This document shows positions 46,110 through 62,835 of a stretch of 64,000 nt of DNA, piece by piece. The DNA lies in the NCBI GenBank assembly GCA_020746105.1, contig CM036639.1:806001-870000 (forward strand), given 5' to 3'. A program made the position numbers and the translations under genes. Origin of the DNA: Trogon surrucura (taxonomy: Eukaryota; Chordata; Aves; Trogoniformes; Trogonidae). Within the stretch, counting starts at the first letter, position 1, and each line of letters opens with the position of its first letter. The notes under the pieces were generated by a model. That model did not search any database, was not told the origin of the DNA, and was given only the letters and a program-made list of their open reading frames with translations.

Positions 46110-48740
46110 GTGAGTAACACTGAACGGCGTGCACACGTTATCGTAACGCTGCGTGACTGATCCTTACTGCTCCCTGATACAGATTAAACTTCTGTCACAC
46201 AGGTTAGATTCCTTCATGAAGTCAACACTTTATTAGCGGGGCTATGACTGTTTTATTACGACTATACACAAACCATTTCGACTGAGCACGTCACTGAGAG
46301 GAAGTGGTACGCAGGGATCCACAGGCCGCGCTCCGTTCAGCACCGACGCTGAGCCCTGAGCTGGTAACGGCACAGCTCGGCTGCAGCAGCAGCAAGTGCT
46401 GGCAGCACCTCCTCAGCACTGATCAGAACTGCAGATTTAAGTTGCTCAACAGTCATTTACATAGCTTATTGTTACAACCAATAATAACAATAAATAAAAA
46501 TAAAAATAAGACAGCCCGTAATCTCCCAGGTAATACCTGGGCATAGCACAAGAGGTGGCGGAGGCTGATGACCGCTCCCAGCTGACAGCTCGGTGGGTAT
46601 GAGCCGTGATGAGGCCCCTGCCCTTCAGTCAGTCCCTGGGCCTTGCCTTTGGTTCCTGCACTGCTACAGTCTTTGGTACTCACTCCTGCAGCTTCCAGCG
46701 ACTTACACAACTATTTAAGATACATTCCACGAAAAACACCCCTATACTGAACCAAAAAGTGGGAACAAAACCTCACCTCCGTCATGAATGATACCTGTCC
46801 TGGTCTTAGTAAATATTCTTGCAAATATTGCAGCTTATTTTTTGGAATAGAAGCATATATAAGATGATATGACTAGAGAAATTTTCAGTAAACAATTTGA
46901 AGAAAAGAGAAAGAACACTAAGAAAAATCAGCCCAGTATCTTTTCATACTAGGTCTGCAAACATGAAAGTTAACAACCTTTGTCATTTGCTCAATAAAAG
47001 AAAAAATGGAATCTCCAGGCGATGTTTAGAAAAAACACCATTGAGGTAACACGGAAACTAATTTTAATAAATACTAAAAAGACAAAGCAGAATATTTAAA
47101 GTAGACTATCATAAAATAAAGTCAGAGATGTGGGCAGTGAAACAGATAGCCAAGAGATGTAATTGTAGGAGGATGCCTTGCTATAATCCTCTCCCAGTTT
47201 TGAAGTGTAAGCTCTGCCCTCCTAACATGACTGATTCTTTCTCAGCCTCAATATTTTTAATGAGCAAAGGATGACCCACCCTGAGTTAGTACAGTGACAG
47301 TCCAAACGATATGGCTCTGTACTTTGGTTTCAACTGCCATAAATACTTTTAATTACCAGTTACACCCAAAGAAGTTCAAGGTCCAAAGACAATTCACAGA
47401 ATCCTACTGAAAAAAGTTCTGCAGTACTGATATCCCAGGTTAGGTGTTGTCAGAAACCTGAAGATGCTTCCAACGTACAGCTTAATGCCTCCAGAGCTTA
47501 GCGTCTCACCGATCTCCTTACCCCAGGGCTGAAGATCAGTACGCACAGCAGCTCTCTCACTAACAGAAGCAGTATGTTTTAATTGTCCTACCTGACCCGC
47601 TGTACATTAATAATACACTGCAGCACTGCCGGTGCCGTGCCCTGAGGGACTGCACCTACCTACTGCCCATGCCCACCTGCTGCCTGCTTTCCTGCAGCAC
47701 TAACAACCCCCCAGCAGTCAGTTTACTCCCTTGCTTTCCATTTTATCTCTGCATTTTCTGTATCAAAAGTATACACCAGAGTCAGCTTAGGAACCTCGGT
47801 ATGATTCCAAGCAGGATTGTCGGGTTTCCTCCTGCGCTGAACAAAGGCAGCCCATTTCCTGTGAACGAACCCAGCACGGGGGTTTGTGACAGGACACCCA
47901 GCAGCACGACTGCCTGGCGGTGCTCTCGCTGTCTAGAATACCGAGGAGGGCAGGGGGGACTTGTTTTGCTTTAACTCCAGCCACACCGGAGGGCCAGGAG
48001 CTACCTATGCTGGAAGATTGGCCTCAGCGCCTCTCGCATCTCGTACACGGACCTCAGCGCCTTGTATGTGAAATCAAGTGCGCAATGAAGATTTCCAACA
48101 TTCTTGTTCCTGCTGCTTTATTTATGGACAAAGCAATACTTTTTCTGCCTAATTTCAGCTGTATTGAGAGGGAGGCTTCAACCTGTAACGGTTTTCTAAT
48201 ACTAAATGAATGCATGTTCAGTGAAAGCTAATCCAACAGCAGTACGAATATTGGTTTGTGCTTAACATAATATGAACACAGCAGTTACAGATGCCTCCTT
48301 TTAAATAATTTATACACTGTTTCAGACTGTCCTGAGGCCCAAACTATTGTTTGCTGAACAGAAATATATACTTGATCGTAAATATAAATATTTTAAGTCT
48401 CTTGTCACATATAGTCAGCTCTTGTTTTAATTTCCTACCCTGCACATGGGGGTAAATCTAGTTGCTAGTTCAAAAGGACTACAGAGAGTGTGGCTGCAGG
48501 TATACCGCTATGAATGATTCAACAGTTTATTTTATTTTTTATTTAAAGTAATAACAAAGCAAGCCAAACTCCCTGGGGAGTTTTTCTCCAACAGAGATGA
48601 ACAGATGAAAACCCCTTTCCATCACACGGAGCGTGGGGGCAATACGCTGCGCTCTTTGTGCTGACACCAGTCCCACTGTGTGTCAACAGAGGTGGGGTTT
48701 ATAGGGTTTACAGCTACTGCCCTTCCTCTCTGAAACGCAG

Positions 48741-48747
48741 TATAAAG
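48741..48747 (+). promoter_or_regulatory. TATA box of KRT20
   Basis: TATAAAG in the context GCAGTATAAAGGT, 94 bases before the start codon. The predicted transcription start is near 48771. Confidence 0.85.
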
Positions 48748-48834
48748 GTTTGCAGAGCCCGCACTGCTCTTCACTTCAGCTGCTCTCTGCCTGTGCAGGT
48801 TTAGCCACCTCCTTCTAACAGACCAAGACCCCAA

Positions 48835-53293
<4,459 letters not shown>

Positions 53294-53469
53294 GTGGCAC
53301 CAGCAGAGAGGAGCCGGCTTCTGAGCTTCTCAGAGCTGATGCCAAGACTAACAGATGAAACGTCATAAAGAATCCAACCTAACTCTCCCTGAAACCCAGA
53401 AGGGTTGACAACTGCCAACTATCAAATCTCAATTAATCTTCATTTTTAGTTTCTTTGTGTGAGAGTATT

Positions 53470-53475
53470 AATAAA
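53470..53475 (+). terminator. Polyadenylation signal of KRT20
   Basis: AATAAA lies 177 bases after the TAA stop of KRT20. Confidence 0.78.
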
Positions 53476-53489
53476 AATCAGTAAGTTAA

Positions 53490-55644
53490 AAGCACAAGAT
53501 TGTGGGTTTACTTACATAGTGACTAAATACCTTGATGAAAAACCCCAACCAAATCAGCCTGTTAAAAAGGTATAATTGTTTCTGAGACAGATAAAAACTC
53601 AAGTATTAGATTTCACTTATATCGGAGTCTTAAAATTACATTAAAGAACTTGCTCGGTAAAATTTAGTGTCGAATGACTTCCAGCATAAATTTACTGCAG
53701 TTTTTAAAATAATCTAAATTAAATTTAGAAAAATACTGAAGCAGCAATTATTGTTTAAGTTTCAAGGCACTAAGCTGGTGAAAGTCATTAGATGAAGAAG
53801 ACATGGGACAAAATTTGCTCATGGACCCTTCTGAAAGCACTCTGAGAAATTCTTCATTTTTCAGACAGTCCATTTCAACATCTAGTGCCTTAAGTTTTCC
53901 CACACTTTCAACATATTGGTAAATGAAAAGTTTTTAGAAGAGAGCTGCTACTTCTGAAACCTTGACAGACACCTCATAAAAACTTTACAAAAACTAATTT
54001 ACCAGATACAGGTGATACATTCTCTTTCAAATGTGTTAGTTTAATTACAATCCAACATTTAACAACCTATTTTTTCTCTTATGTGCTAGTACCTTGAGAG
54101 TCGATTAATTTTTAAAAACGCATTTAAATGTTGATTCAGGGCAGTTTCTCTGAACTTGAACTACCTTTCAAATGTAATGCAGCTTCACTTTCGCAAAAAC
54201 TGATTTTCAAACAAATAAGAAGTGGTAATTTGCATTTCACAATAAATTAAACTTAATAAATAAATTGACGGAGCCTATTTATGATTTTTCACTCTCTGCC
54301 CACCTTTATATCACCAGGGACTATAGTAAGAGCAGATATTCCATCAACAAGGACATATTTTGCCTTCCAGCTCAGAAACACACCACCACCATCTCTACCA
54401 GACCCTTCTCTACCCGTAACCACACGCACCCCCTCGCTCAGCGCAAGTCTCCCGGGCCCCACCCAGCTCTCCAGGCCAAGGAGGCTGCGTTTTCCTCCTG
54501 GCACCCTCACCACAACACCTCTTCCTTTTGAAATCTCACCTGTCCAGTGCATTATTTACTGTACATAGACAGCTGCCAGAGAAAATAATCCCTTGCTCTC
54601 ACTCTCATGAGTCACTGATACCAGGTTTGCAATCCATTTCTACATAAATGCTTTGCTTAAATCTTTGATCTACTGTTCATAATGCGTTTCTGCTCAAAAA
54701 GCACCTATGTTCCCGGATGTAGATATATTAAAAATGAATACATTTCAGTCGACAAATGCAATGATATAATTAAGTCAGGACAAAGAAAAAACATTTTTTT
54801 GTTTGCCGTAATAACTCCAGAAGAAAAGTATATTGGTTTCGAAGGGTTCCCATGCCCAACCTGCAACCTGAAGAGCTACATTTGATCTTCAGATTTATAT
54901 TATAAATCGACCAAAAGGCAGAAATAATTCCCCTTATTTTCAGATAAGAGCAAACTATTCAGAAGAAACAATAGTCAGTTTCCAGCTCAAAGCATAAATC
55001 CCTGGTACGGGCTATGCATATCACACAGCGATGTTTCAGTGACGAAAGGTTTAGTGCAGAAAGCAGAATTACGTATTATATTTGGTATAACCAAGCACAT
55101 TTATGTTTTCATATTACTGATCATTGAACGTCCATATGCCTCTTCATACACTGTTGTTGATCGTTTTCCTTACTTTGTATTAAACACAGAGGGAGCACTA
55201 ATCTAGCAGAGGCTCATGCCAGGAAATTATTATGCAAAGAAACACGTTTTTGACACGCACACTGGCAAGTACGATATGGAAGGGATCACTCCACTGACTA
55301 AAGCATACCTCTATAATAATAGCCCCAAACCAAGAAAGCAATGAATATGGAATGACAAAAAAATTACTTAGGAAGGATTTAAATGCAAGAAGAAATTTCT
55401 GCGCTCCACTGCACGGGGCAAAACATTATTGTGATGTCTCAGCTCTACTCCACCCATTCCCCCCCACACAGCAAATACCTGGAGGGCACCACATTTCCAC
55501 TCCCATTAGCAATTTAGGTTGGCACGTCTCATTGAGTTTGGTCAGGACACACTAAATTGACTTCTCCTCCGAACAACAGGGAGAGAAACATTAAAGATCT
55601 TCCTAGGAGGTGGGGACTGCTGCTGGAACACCCACCGCCCTCCC
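53490..55644. other. Intergenic region KRT20 to KRT12
   Basis: About 2.1 kb, largely AT-rich, with no exon recognised. It must hold the proximal regulatory sequence of KRT12. A consensus AP-1-like TGAGTCA is at about 54608, roughly 1.1 kb upstream of the KRT12 ATG. Nothing else distinctive was seen. Confidence 0.65.
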
Positions 55645-55651
55645 TATATAG
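55645..55651 (+). promoter_or_regulatory. TATA box of KRT12
   Basis: TATATAG, 82 bases before the ATG. The predicted start of transcription is near 55675, giving a short GC-rich leader. Confidence 0.8.
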
Positions 55652-55726
55652 AGGCTGCAGCGCTGCCCGAGCTGCCCCGCTCTGTGCTGCACGCTCCCCA
55701 CCGCCGGGCAGGGCCCCGCCAGCGCC

Positions 55727-58700
55727 ATGGCCCTCTCCGTGCGCACAGCCGGCGGGTCCCGGCAGTTCTCGTCTCGGAGTGGACTTGGCGGGGGATCTCT
55801 GCGAATGTCCAGCTCTGCTGGTGGAGGAGGAGGCTTTGGTGGCAGCGGACTTGGGTTTGGTGGTGGAGCCGGTGGAGGCTTTGGCGCCGCTTCTGTGCTT
55901 GGCTCCGGCTCTGGTTTCGGCGGGGGCTTGGGGGGCAGCTCAGGTGGAGGCTTTGGGAGCAGCTTAAGCAGTGCCTTTGGCGGAGGCTTTGGTAGTGGCT
56001 TGGGTGGCGGCTATGGAGGTGGCCTAGGGGGTGCTTTTGGTGGAGGTTTAGGAAGTGGTTTTGGCAGCAGCTCAGGCACCGGCTTCGGAAGTGGCTTTGG
56101 CAGTGGCTCAGGATCCGGGTTTGGAGGTGGCTTTGCTAGCGGCTCTGGACCTGGTTTTGGAGGTGGATTTGGCACTGCTGGTGCTGGGGATGGTGGCCTT
56201 CTCTCTGGCTCAAAAAAAGAAACTATGCAGAACCTCAATGACCGCCTGGCTGCTTATCTGGACAAAGTACGATCTCTGGAGGACTCCAACACTGAGCTGG
56301 AGCGCAAAATCCGCGAGTGGTATGAGAAAAACGGCCCTGGCGCTGGTATCCCTGGACCTGGGAATGACTACAGTAAATATTATCCCATCATTGAAGATCT
56401 TCGGAGCAAGGTAGCAAAGCAATGTACCTCATGTATCTTTACCTCTGTAACTGATCTAATAGTATTTTGGATAAAAACAGCAAATTCCTTTCAGAAACCA
56501 TTCTAAAGTACCAACACGTAACAACCTCTGTCACATCACACTGGTATCACGTGTTGGATTTTTCCTGGTTGTTCTGCAGCTTAGCACAGCGCTGGGTGAC
56601 TCGGCCTAATCTGAATAAGACAGTGACAGAATCCAGTTCTACAAACTCTTGTAGACTCCAAAGTTAAAATTGTAGTAAGTTTCATATTTCTTAGATCACA
56701 AATTCTGTCCCTGACAGACTACCCGGCAGGGTCTTCAGAGATGACAAACTATCCGGTCACAGAATGTACTGGACATTAAGTGAAGCACGTTGATGCACTG
56801 AGGCTGAGAATCTGTCCCATACAGCTTCGTAGTAAATTATATGGGAGTCTAACAAATTACATTTAATATTACAATCGTGTTTAGGATTACAGTTACATAA
56901 AGAGCTATACTGAGCTGCGAAGCCACGGGGCTACAAAGTCGTTCTCTGAACACTCTTTGTATTCCAGATCATTAACGCAACTATCGACAATGCAAGAATC
57001 ATTCTGCAGATCGATAACGCTAGACTGGCTGCTGATGACTTCAGACTGAAGTAAGTACACCTTAATATTACAAAAACTCACACTAATATTTTAAGGAAAA
57101 AAATTATTTTGCATTTAAAAATCTCTTTCCTTGTATAATATGCTAACATAATTATTGAACAATATTCTAATAATCATGTGTCTTAAGATTTAATAGTAGA
57201 AGCTATATAAGTACACAGTAATAGTTTCGACCTCTCTAACCATGTAAAAAAATCATATTTAATTACTTTATTTACAGATATGAGAATGAAGTGGCTCTTC
57301 ACCAGAGTGTGGAAGCTGACATCAATGGTCTGCGCAGAGTTCTTGATGAGCTGACCTTGACAAGAGCCGATTTGGAGATGCAGATTGAAAGCCTGAATGA
57401 AGAACTGGCTTATCTCAAGAAAAATCATGAAGAGGTACTTTTTTGTGTGTGTGTGAATTCAAAAGAAGGCAGATGAAATTGTGAAATATCAAATTATTCC
57501 CTTATTTATGCCAGTGGGAGTTCTTTGATTTCATTGTTTTGTTTACTGTTCTTTTTTGAGTTTACTAAGTGAAAGAGACGGGTACACAAGCTACGGATTC
57601 TTTCGAAACAGAATCTGTATCTATTTCTTTGCATATATTTTTGGTAGAACTATTTTGCCTTTTATTAACAGAAACTTGTCCTTACTTTACATCTCTCCAG
57701 GAGCTTCAGGGCATCCAAAGCAGTACAATTGGCCAAGTCAGCGTTGAAATGGATGCGGCTCCAGGAACTGACCTGACCAAGCTTCTGAATGACATGAGGG
57801 GACAGTATGAAGTCATCGCTGAGCAAAATCGCAAAGAGGCTGAAGCATGGTTCAATGAAAAGGTAACAACCAGAGAGAGCAAATTCAGCCAAATGCATGT
57901 AAAAATGAGTTAAGTATTTGGAACAGTGAAATCACACTCCACTCTTCCTTGTCATTTCAGAGTGGGGAGCTGAAAAGGGAAATCTCTACCAACACTGAGC
58001 AGCTTCAGTCAGGAAAGAGTGAGATCACAGATTTAAAACGGACTCTCCAGAGCCTGGAGATCGAACTTCAGTCTCAGTTCGCCATGGTACGTTCTAAAGA
58101 AGCTCCCAACTAATCAGAGTCAAACTTGCAACTTCAGAAGTGCTGTTAGATCTTATGCCATTCTATAGGATTTAAGATTGGCATTTATTTCCTATTAAAT
58201 CCTGATTTTTTTATGCTCCTAAATAGCAGTAATATATGTAATCAGATTGCAAGTAGCATAGTGCAAGCAGACGAACTTTTATGTTCACATTCAGCGAAGC
58301 ACTAAAGGCCAGTTTTCAGACTGGTATTTCAAGAAAAAAAAATCTCTAAGTAACGAGGCTACGCGTACTCACATTAAACTATTTCAGATGGTTTTGTCTT
58401 TGTCAATTTTTTCCCTCAGTCAGAGATTATTTAATATCTTTCTCACACAGAAAAAATCCCTTGAAGACACTTTAGCAGAAACGGAAGGAGGTTACTGTGC
58501 TCAGCTTTCACAAATGCAACTTCAGATCGGGAACCTGGAGTCTCAGCTGTTTCAGGTCAGGGCCGACATGGAGCGCCAGAACGCTGAGTACCAGCAACTT
58601 CTAGACATCAAGACTCGCCTAGAAATGGAGATTGAAACCTACCGTCGCTTGCTGGATGGCGAGTTTGTGTAAGTAACCAACTTACCTAAATATCCCCTTT

Positions 58701-59326
58701 ATTTTCTGTAGCAATACTCTTTCCAGGAAAAAAAAAAAAAGAAGAAGAAAAAACGAGCGGTACATTCACCAAAAGGCAGTAAGGTCCATAAAATGATTCT
58801 GAAATAATACAGGTATACTCTAACTGAGGAGAACAAACCACTCTGCTCAGTTTTTAAAATAATCTATCAATGCGAACACGAAAAGGGAATTTCTCCTGAT
58901 CCTGACAAACATTCTGCAACACTGCATGTCTGCACTTCCAGGAGCACAGGACAGGGAGCTACATTTGAAAGCTCATCCTTGACGGGATCCAAATCACAAA
59001 CACAATCACTGGATTCTTCTCAGGGTACGTAAAACTTGATCAAATCCAATTTTGTTTCTAAAGTCTTTCTTATAAATAAAATACATGCTATTCTGTTTAC
59101 ATCATAGAGTTTATTACAACAAGAAATTAATCGGAAAGGAAAAGGGTGTAATTGTTCATGTATGCACGCTGCTCTGTTTTGTAGTTTCTAGCACGCTGAT
59201 AAACATTTGCTTTGTTTATGACGTTCAGATCCTACCAAAACTAGAAAGATCAAGACGATTGTTGAAGAAGTGGTAGACGGAAAGGTTGTTGCATCCCATG
59301 TTAAGGAAGTTGAAGAGAAGATATAA
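55727..59326 (+). CDS. KRT12: Keratin 12, type I, complete coding region in 8 exons
   Basis: Exons: 55727-56410, 56968-57050, 57278-57434, 57701-57862, 57961-58086, 58451-58668, 58942-59024, 59229-59326, giving about 536 residues, larger than the other five products. The head (1-161) starts [20 protein letters not shown], matching the MSLSVRTPGLSRRLSS part of mammalian K12, and is then a long series of glycine loops (GFGSG, GFGGG). The rod begins in the K12-type [20 protein letters not shown]. Exon 1 ends with [15 protein letters not shown], exon 5 begins with the K12-type [17 protein letters not shown], and the rod closes TYRRLLDGE. The tail has [20 protein letters not shown] then [20 protein letters not shown] and EVEEKI, close to mammalian K12. 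K12 pairs with K3/K5-type partners in corneal epithelium. Exon 6 is one codon shorter than in its neighbours. The ATG has a good context (GCCATGG). Confidence 0.96.
58728..58753. repeat. A-rich run in KRT12 intron 6
   Basis: Thirteen consecutive A followed by GAAGAAGAAAAAA. A simple low-complexity tract. Confidence 0.9.
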
Positions 59327-59693
59327 CGCAGTGCCTGATACTGCAAAGGATCCGACCACTGCATGTGTCTTCAAAGCCAAAAGGGAGAAATGATTTTGTT
59401 CTTTTGTATGACTTGATAAAAATCGATTGGCTTTTTACTAAGATTCTTTCACATAAAACAAAGCCTGCATTGTCACTCTTAGCAGTCCTACAATGTATTT
59501 TCTGTTTCGTCTATTGGCATTACCTGTGTTATTTTCACGGTGTTCTTTAAATATATCATCAATTCTTTGTTCAATAACTAGAAATACGGTGCACACATTA
59601 GGCATTTAATTAGATGTGCTTTTTAAAGTTTTTTAGTAATCAGTAGATAAAATAATTGTACTATTCTAACCTCATTTTTCAGTTTTCTTGACT

Positions 59694-59699
59694 AATAAA
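59694..59699 (+). terminator. Polyadenylation signal of KRT12
   Basis: AATAAA lies 368 bases after the TAA stop of KRT12. Cleavage is probably near 59715. Confidence 0.75.
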
Positions 59700-59714
59700 A
59701 AGGACTTAACAAGC

Positions 59715-62535
59715 TTTAAGATATTAGTCTCCCTTTATTCTTCATTTGGGACTGCTGCTCCTGATCCATAGTTGCTGTTTTGTTGGATATCTTGCTTTAC
59801 CCTATCCTAAGTACAGTACCCCCCGTTCATTTAATGAAATTAATCCAATGCTAGAACATGCACATTAAAAACCTCTTTAAACATGGGACTAAAGGAATAC
59901 TTGCTCACTTATAATTTAAAGCTATCAATTTAAGAGAGAAGGTTTTGCAAGCAGGACATGTTGCAGAGTCTGCCACAAAAGTGGAAATGAAGGGACACCC
60001 TGGCTCGCAGGCTCATGTCCCAGTGCCATCCGGCAGGAGCACGACGTGATCCTTGGAATCCTGAATTGGCTTCATTTGAACAACTCAAATGAACCTCATC
60101 CAAACCAAAATTATGAACCAAAGTACAATCCTCTGACAATCCACACCCAAGCTTTTGCTCTTGAGCCAAAAAGTTGACATTTTTTTATGTCATTCTCAGG
60201 TAAGACAAGGCAGCAACGGTGACCTCCTACACGTCTACTACTGTGTCTCCAGAACTCAAATGTTCTGCACATTCTGTCACACCCCTTCAACGCTTGACCC
60301 AAGCTAGAAGTTCAGTGTGAGCACAGATTTCATACTGTACTTCCAGCCTGCCTTTTGTAAGACCCACTCACTACGAGCATTTTCTCTGCCTCCTGCTTTG
60401 AACCAATAAACGCCAGGGTAATTAAAACAATAGTCAGAGAACTAAATAGAAATAGTAGAATCACCACCATCAGTTAAAGCACTGTGAAAATAACCCAAAG
60501 AAACGAAACAGAAGAATCTTCATATACCTCAAGGTCTGCAACTGTGATTGCTCTCAAATCATTACTCCCTCCAGCATTCAGTGCAGATTTCCGCTGATGA
60601 ACCGTGTAGTTCACCTACTTACACATTAATCCCGAATTTAACACTAGGATCTAAAAGATGTCTTAGAATTGCCTGGGGTGCAGTTTTGATATATGTACAA
60701 TCTAGAAACCACTCTTGCTCTTGTCTCTGAGAAAGCAACAACAGTAAACTAAAGCAGCTTGCAAGCACTATACCATTAATATACTTTATCACAGAATCCA
60801 AGTGTTTGTTGCACAAACATAGGTAAAAAGATACAAACATTGAAATTAGCTAGAATTCAAAATTACATAAATCTTAGTAAAGATAAAATTGCTTACACCT
60901 ACCTACTTTAAGGATCTCACAGTCAGGTGTTCAGTTTACACCTGAAAAATGAAATGGAAAAAGAAAGCATTAGTGCTAACGTCTTTTTCAAAAGCTTATA
61001 AGAAATCTATCAGCTGGCAAACATTTAGCTCCTGGTAACGTGAAGATTCATCCACAGATTCCTGTTAATGCATAAAGTTTGTCAGACTGAATATCCCTGC
61101 AGAATTGTATTTCAAACTCAGTAATTTCTGGATTCATTTCTGGACACTAGAGAGCTTTGACTTCACCTACAGCAAGCAGAAGACGTTCTGAGCCCTGCGG
61201 AACTGAAAGAAAACTGTAAACAATCGGCACTGCAATGCAAAGAAAAAGGAAGATTTAAAATTACATTTCAAGTTCTTATTTGCTTATACTGTCCTAAGGT
61301 ACAATATCGTGTGTGTTTGACAGACTTCTGATGTTTTTATTATGTGACTGTTCTCATACTATTTTAGAACTACACAGAACAATTAAGACACTTCCAGAAA
61401 AGACAGTGGACAACAAAACATTCTCATCTCAGTCCAGGTCAGCTGAAAACCAGTCAGCTAAGAAAAATGAACTCAGAACACAGGATCCTTTTACATGTGC
61501 CAGTTCACAGAGCCAACAACAAGGAAGCCTTATGCACACAAGGAGACTTTCAAGTGGTACAATACCTTTGACTTCTAAAAAGACGAGTGTTATGTAAATG
61601 GTTGCTGCTTTTTTTCTCATTTCATTGATGTGTACTATTAGTTGGAGCCTAAAAATGCATTCTATCTAGTGAGTTTTCGTTTTCACTGAAACCTGGGTTT
61701 TTTTAGTAAATCTTGTACCGCACATTACTGAAAAATCTTTGAAAAATAGCTATGAACTGTTCTTTGCAGGCAAGATTGTTGGGATCATACAGTAGCTAGT
61801 GAGCCAGGAAATGATTAATTATTGGCAGAAAACATAGCACAGAAGACAACCTGTATTTTCTGCCTCCCTGGTAGCTGTCAGGAAAAGCGTAAGAATCTTA
61901 CAAAGCCTGCGCGTTCTGTGAGTTGAGCACACTGACCCATGGCAGAGGTTCCGCAAACACCTTCAGAGACAAACCAGACACTTTTTCTGATGGCAGGCAG
62001 CTATGCCGGAAGTGTTGATTCACCAGAACTTTGCAGATGAGGAGCCAAACCCCGTGCATAAGGTGCACAAGCACTCTTTACCACTAGTGGTGCTGGTTCC
62101 TCGCCCTCTGTTGGTGTTCTGCCCATAAAACCCCCAAATGTTGGGTGAGAGGATGTGCAGGACCCAGCTCTTTTCCTGAATGCTAGACCAGGTCAGCCAC
62201 CTGACGCTTCGTCTCGCCAAGTCTCAAAACCTCTGGGGATGGAAATTCTGTAGCATCTCTAAATAACTTGCTCTGGTGCTGCACAACTGCCAGGTGAACA
62301 CATCTCCCAGCAGCTCCACCGCCGACAGGGTGCACTGGTGGAGCCTGTCCCCTCCCCTCTACGATTGCGCTCTTACGCTGTGCAGCTGTAATTTTGTCCT
62401 GTTTTGTACCTCTTAACCTCACGTTTTTGAGGTTATAAAAAACGACAGCTCTAGTGTAACAAGAGCACAAAGGCACTGTAGATATTCATGTGAGTACCTA
62501 AGGCAGGAGTCGCTGTTTTAACTGCTGCAACAGTG
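59715..62535. other. Region downstream of KRT12
   Basis: Mostly AT-rich unique DNA with no complete gene recognised. The one piece that reads like coding sequence is 61368-61597, described separately. No keratin rod exon was found upstream of it. Confidence 0.6.
61368..61597 (+). pseudogene. Possible orphan or relic type I keratin tail exon
   Basis: A good acceptor (TTCTCATACTATTTTAG) is followed by a frame open to TAA at 61595-61597. Read in phase 1, the phase of every type I keratin last exon here, it begins LHRTIKTLPEKTVDNKTFSS. This resembles the conserved tail box [17 protein letters not shown] of K12, K20 and K24, with about 10 of 19 positions identical to the K20 box. The remaining 57 codons are rich in Ser, Gln and Lys and end KKTSVM. 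It could be a relic last exon of a lost KRT24/KRT10-type gene, an alternative KRT12 tail exon, or coincidence. No AATAAA was seen close behind. Confidence 0.3.
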
Positions 62536-62539
62536 ACAG

Positions 62540-62835
62540 GCCTTCGCGCCACTGAACCTGCTTTTAGAGCCGGTTGGAAGGCTCTGACCTTCCAGCGCTG
62601 CCCCGAAACACCGCTCTGCAGCTTTAAGCGCCGGCCGCGCTCCCCCGCGCTCGCTGCGGGCGGCGAACGCTCTGCAGCAGCCGGCTCGTCCTATCGCCGG
62701 GGCCCGGGCAGCCCCGGGGGAGGGAGGGAGGGAGGATGGCGCTGCCCCGGCTCCTCCGGGAGAGCCGCGCAAAGCATGGAGCGCTCACCGCCAGCAGTCC
62801 GAGAGAGACCGTCGTCTCAGCGAGGAGCCAGGTAA
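62540..62835. promoter_or_regulatory. CpG island, probable promoter of the next gene
   Basis: About 300 bases rich in G+C and CpG in otherwise AT-rich DNA, with a GGGA repeat at 62716-62733, no TATA box, and an ATG followed by a splice donor on the + strand. This is the pattern of a broadly expressed gene's promoter, unlike the TATA promoters of the keratins before it. The expected downstream neighbours by synteny are KRT10/KRT24-type keratins, KRT222 and SMARCE1. Confidence 0.6.
62736..62831 (+). CDS. Candidate first coding exon, possibly KRT222-like (partial)
   Basis: From the ATG at 62736 (A at -3, G at +4) a 32-codon frame runs to a donor CCAG|GTAATG at 62831, phase 0. The peptide begins MALPRLLRESRAK and ends ETVVSARSQ. 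As I remember it, mammalian KRT222 starts MELSQLLNEIRAN and has ETVLSTRIQ at the same distance, with an exon boundary at the same Q by keratin homology. That gives 13 of 32 ungapped identities. KRT222 is a headless keratin-like protein expected on this side of KRT12. Against this, KRT222 is normally well conserved and the heptad residues here are poor. No second exon was found in the remaining 1.2 kb. Confidence 0.25.

Larger units (their letters stand above)
39405..48740. other. Intergenic region KRT23 to KRT20
   Basis: About 9.3 kb with no recognisable protein-coding exon on either strand and no keratin relic. It contains GC-rich patches at about 40860-41100 and 44430-44575 and a possible stand-alone promoter and non-coding exon at 46034-46109. 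Many short AT-rich stretches lie between them. Open frames of up to 144 codons near 44715-45149 show no familiar motif. Confidence 0.65.
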
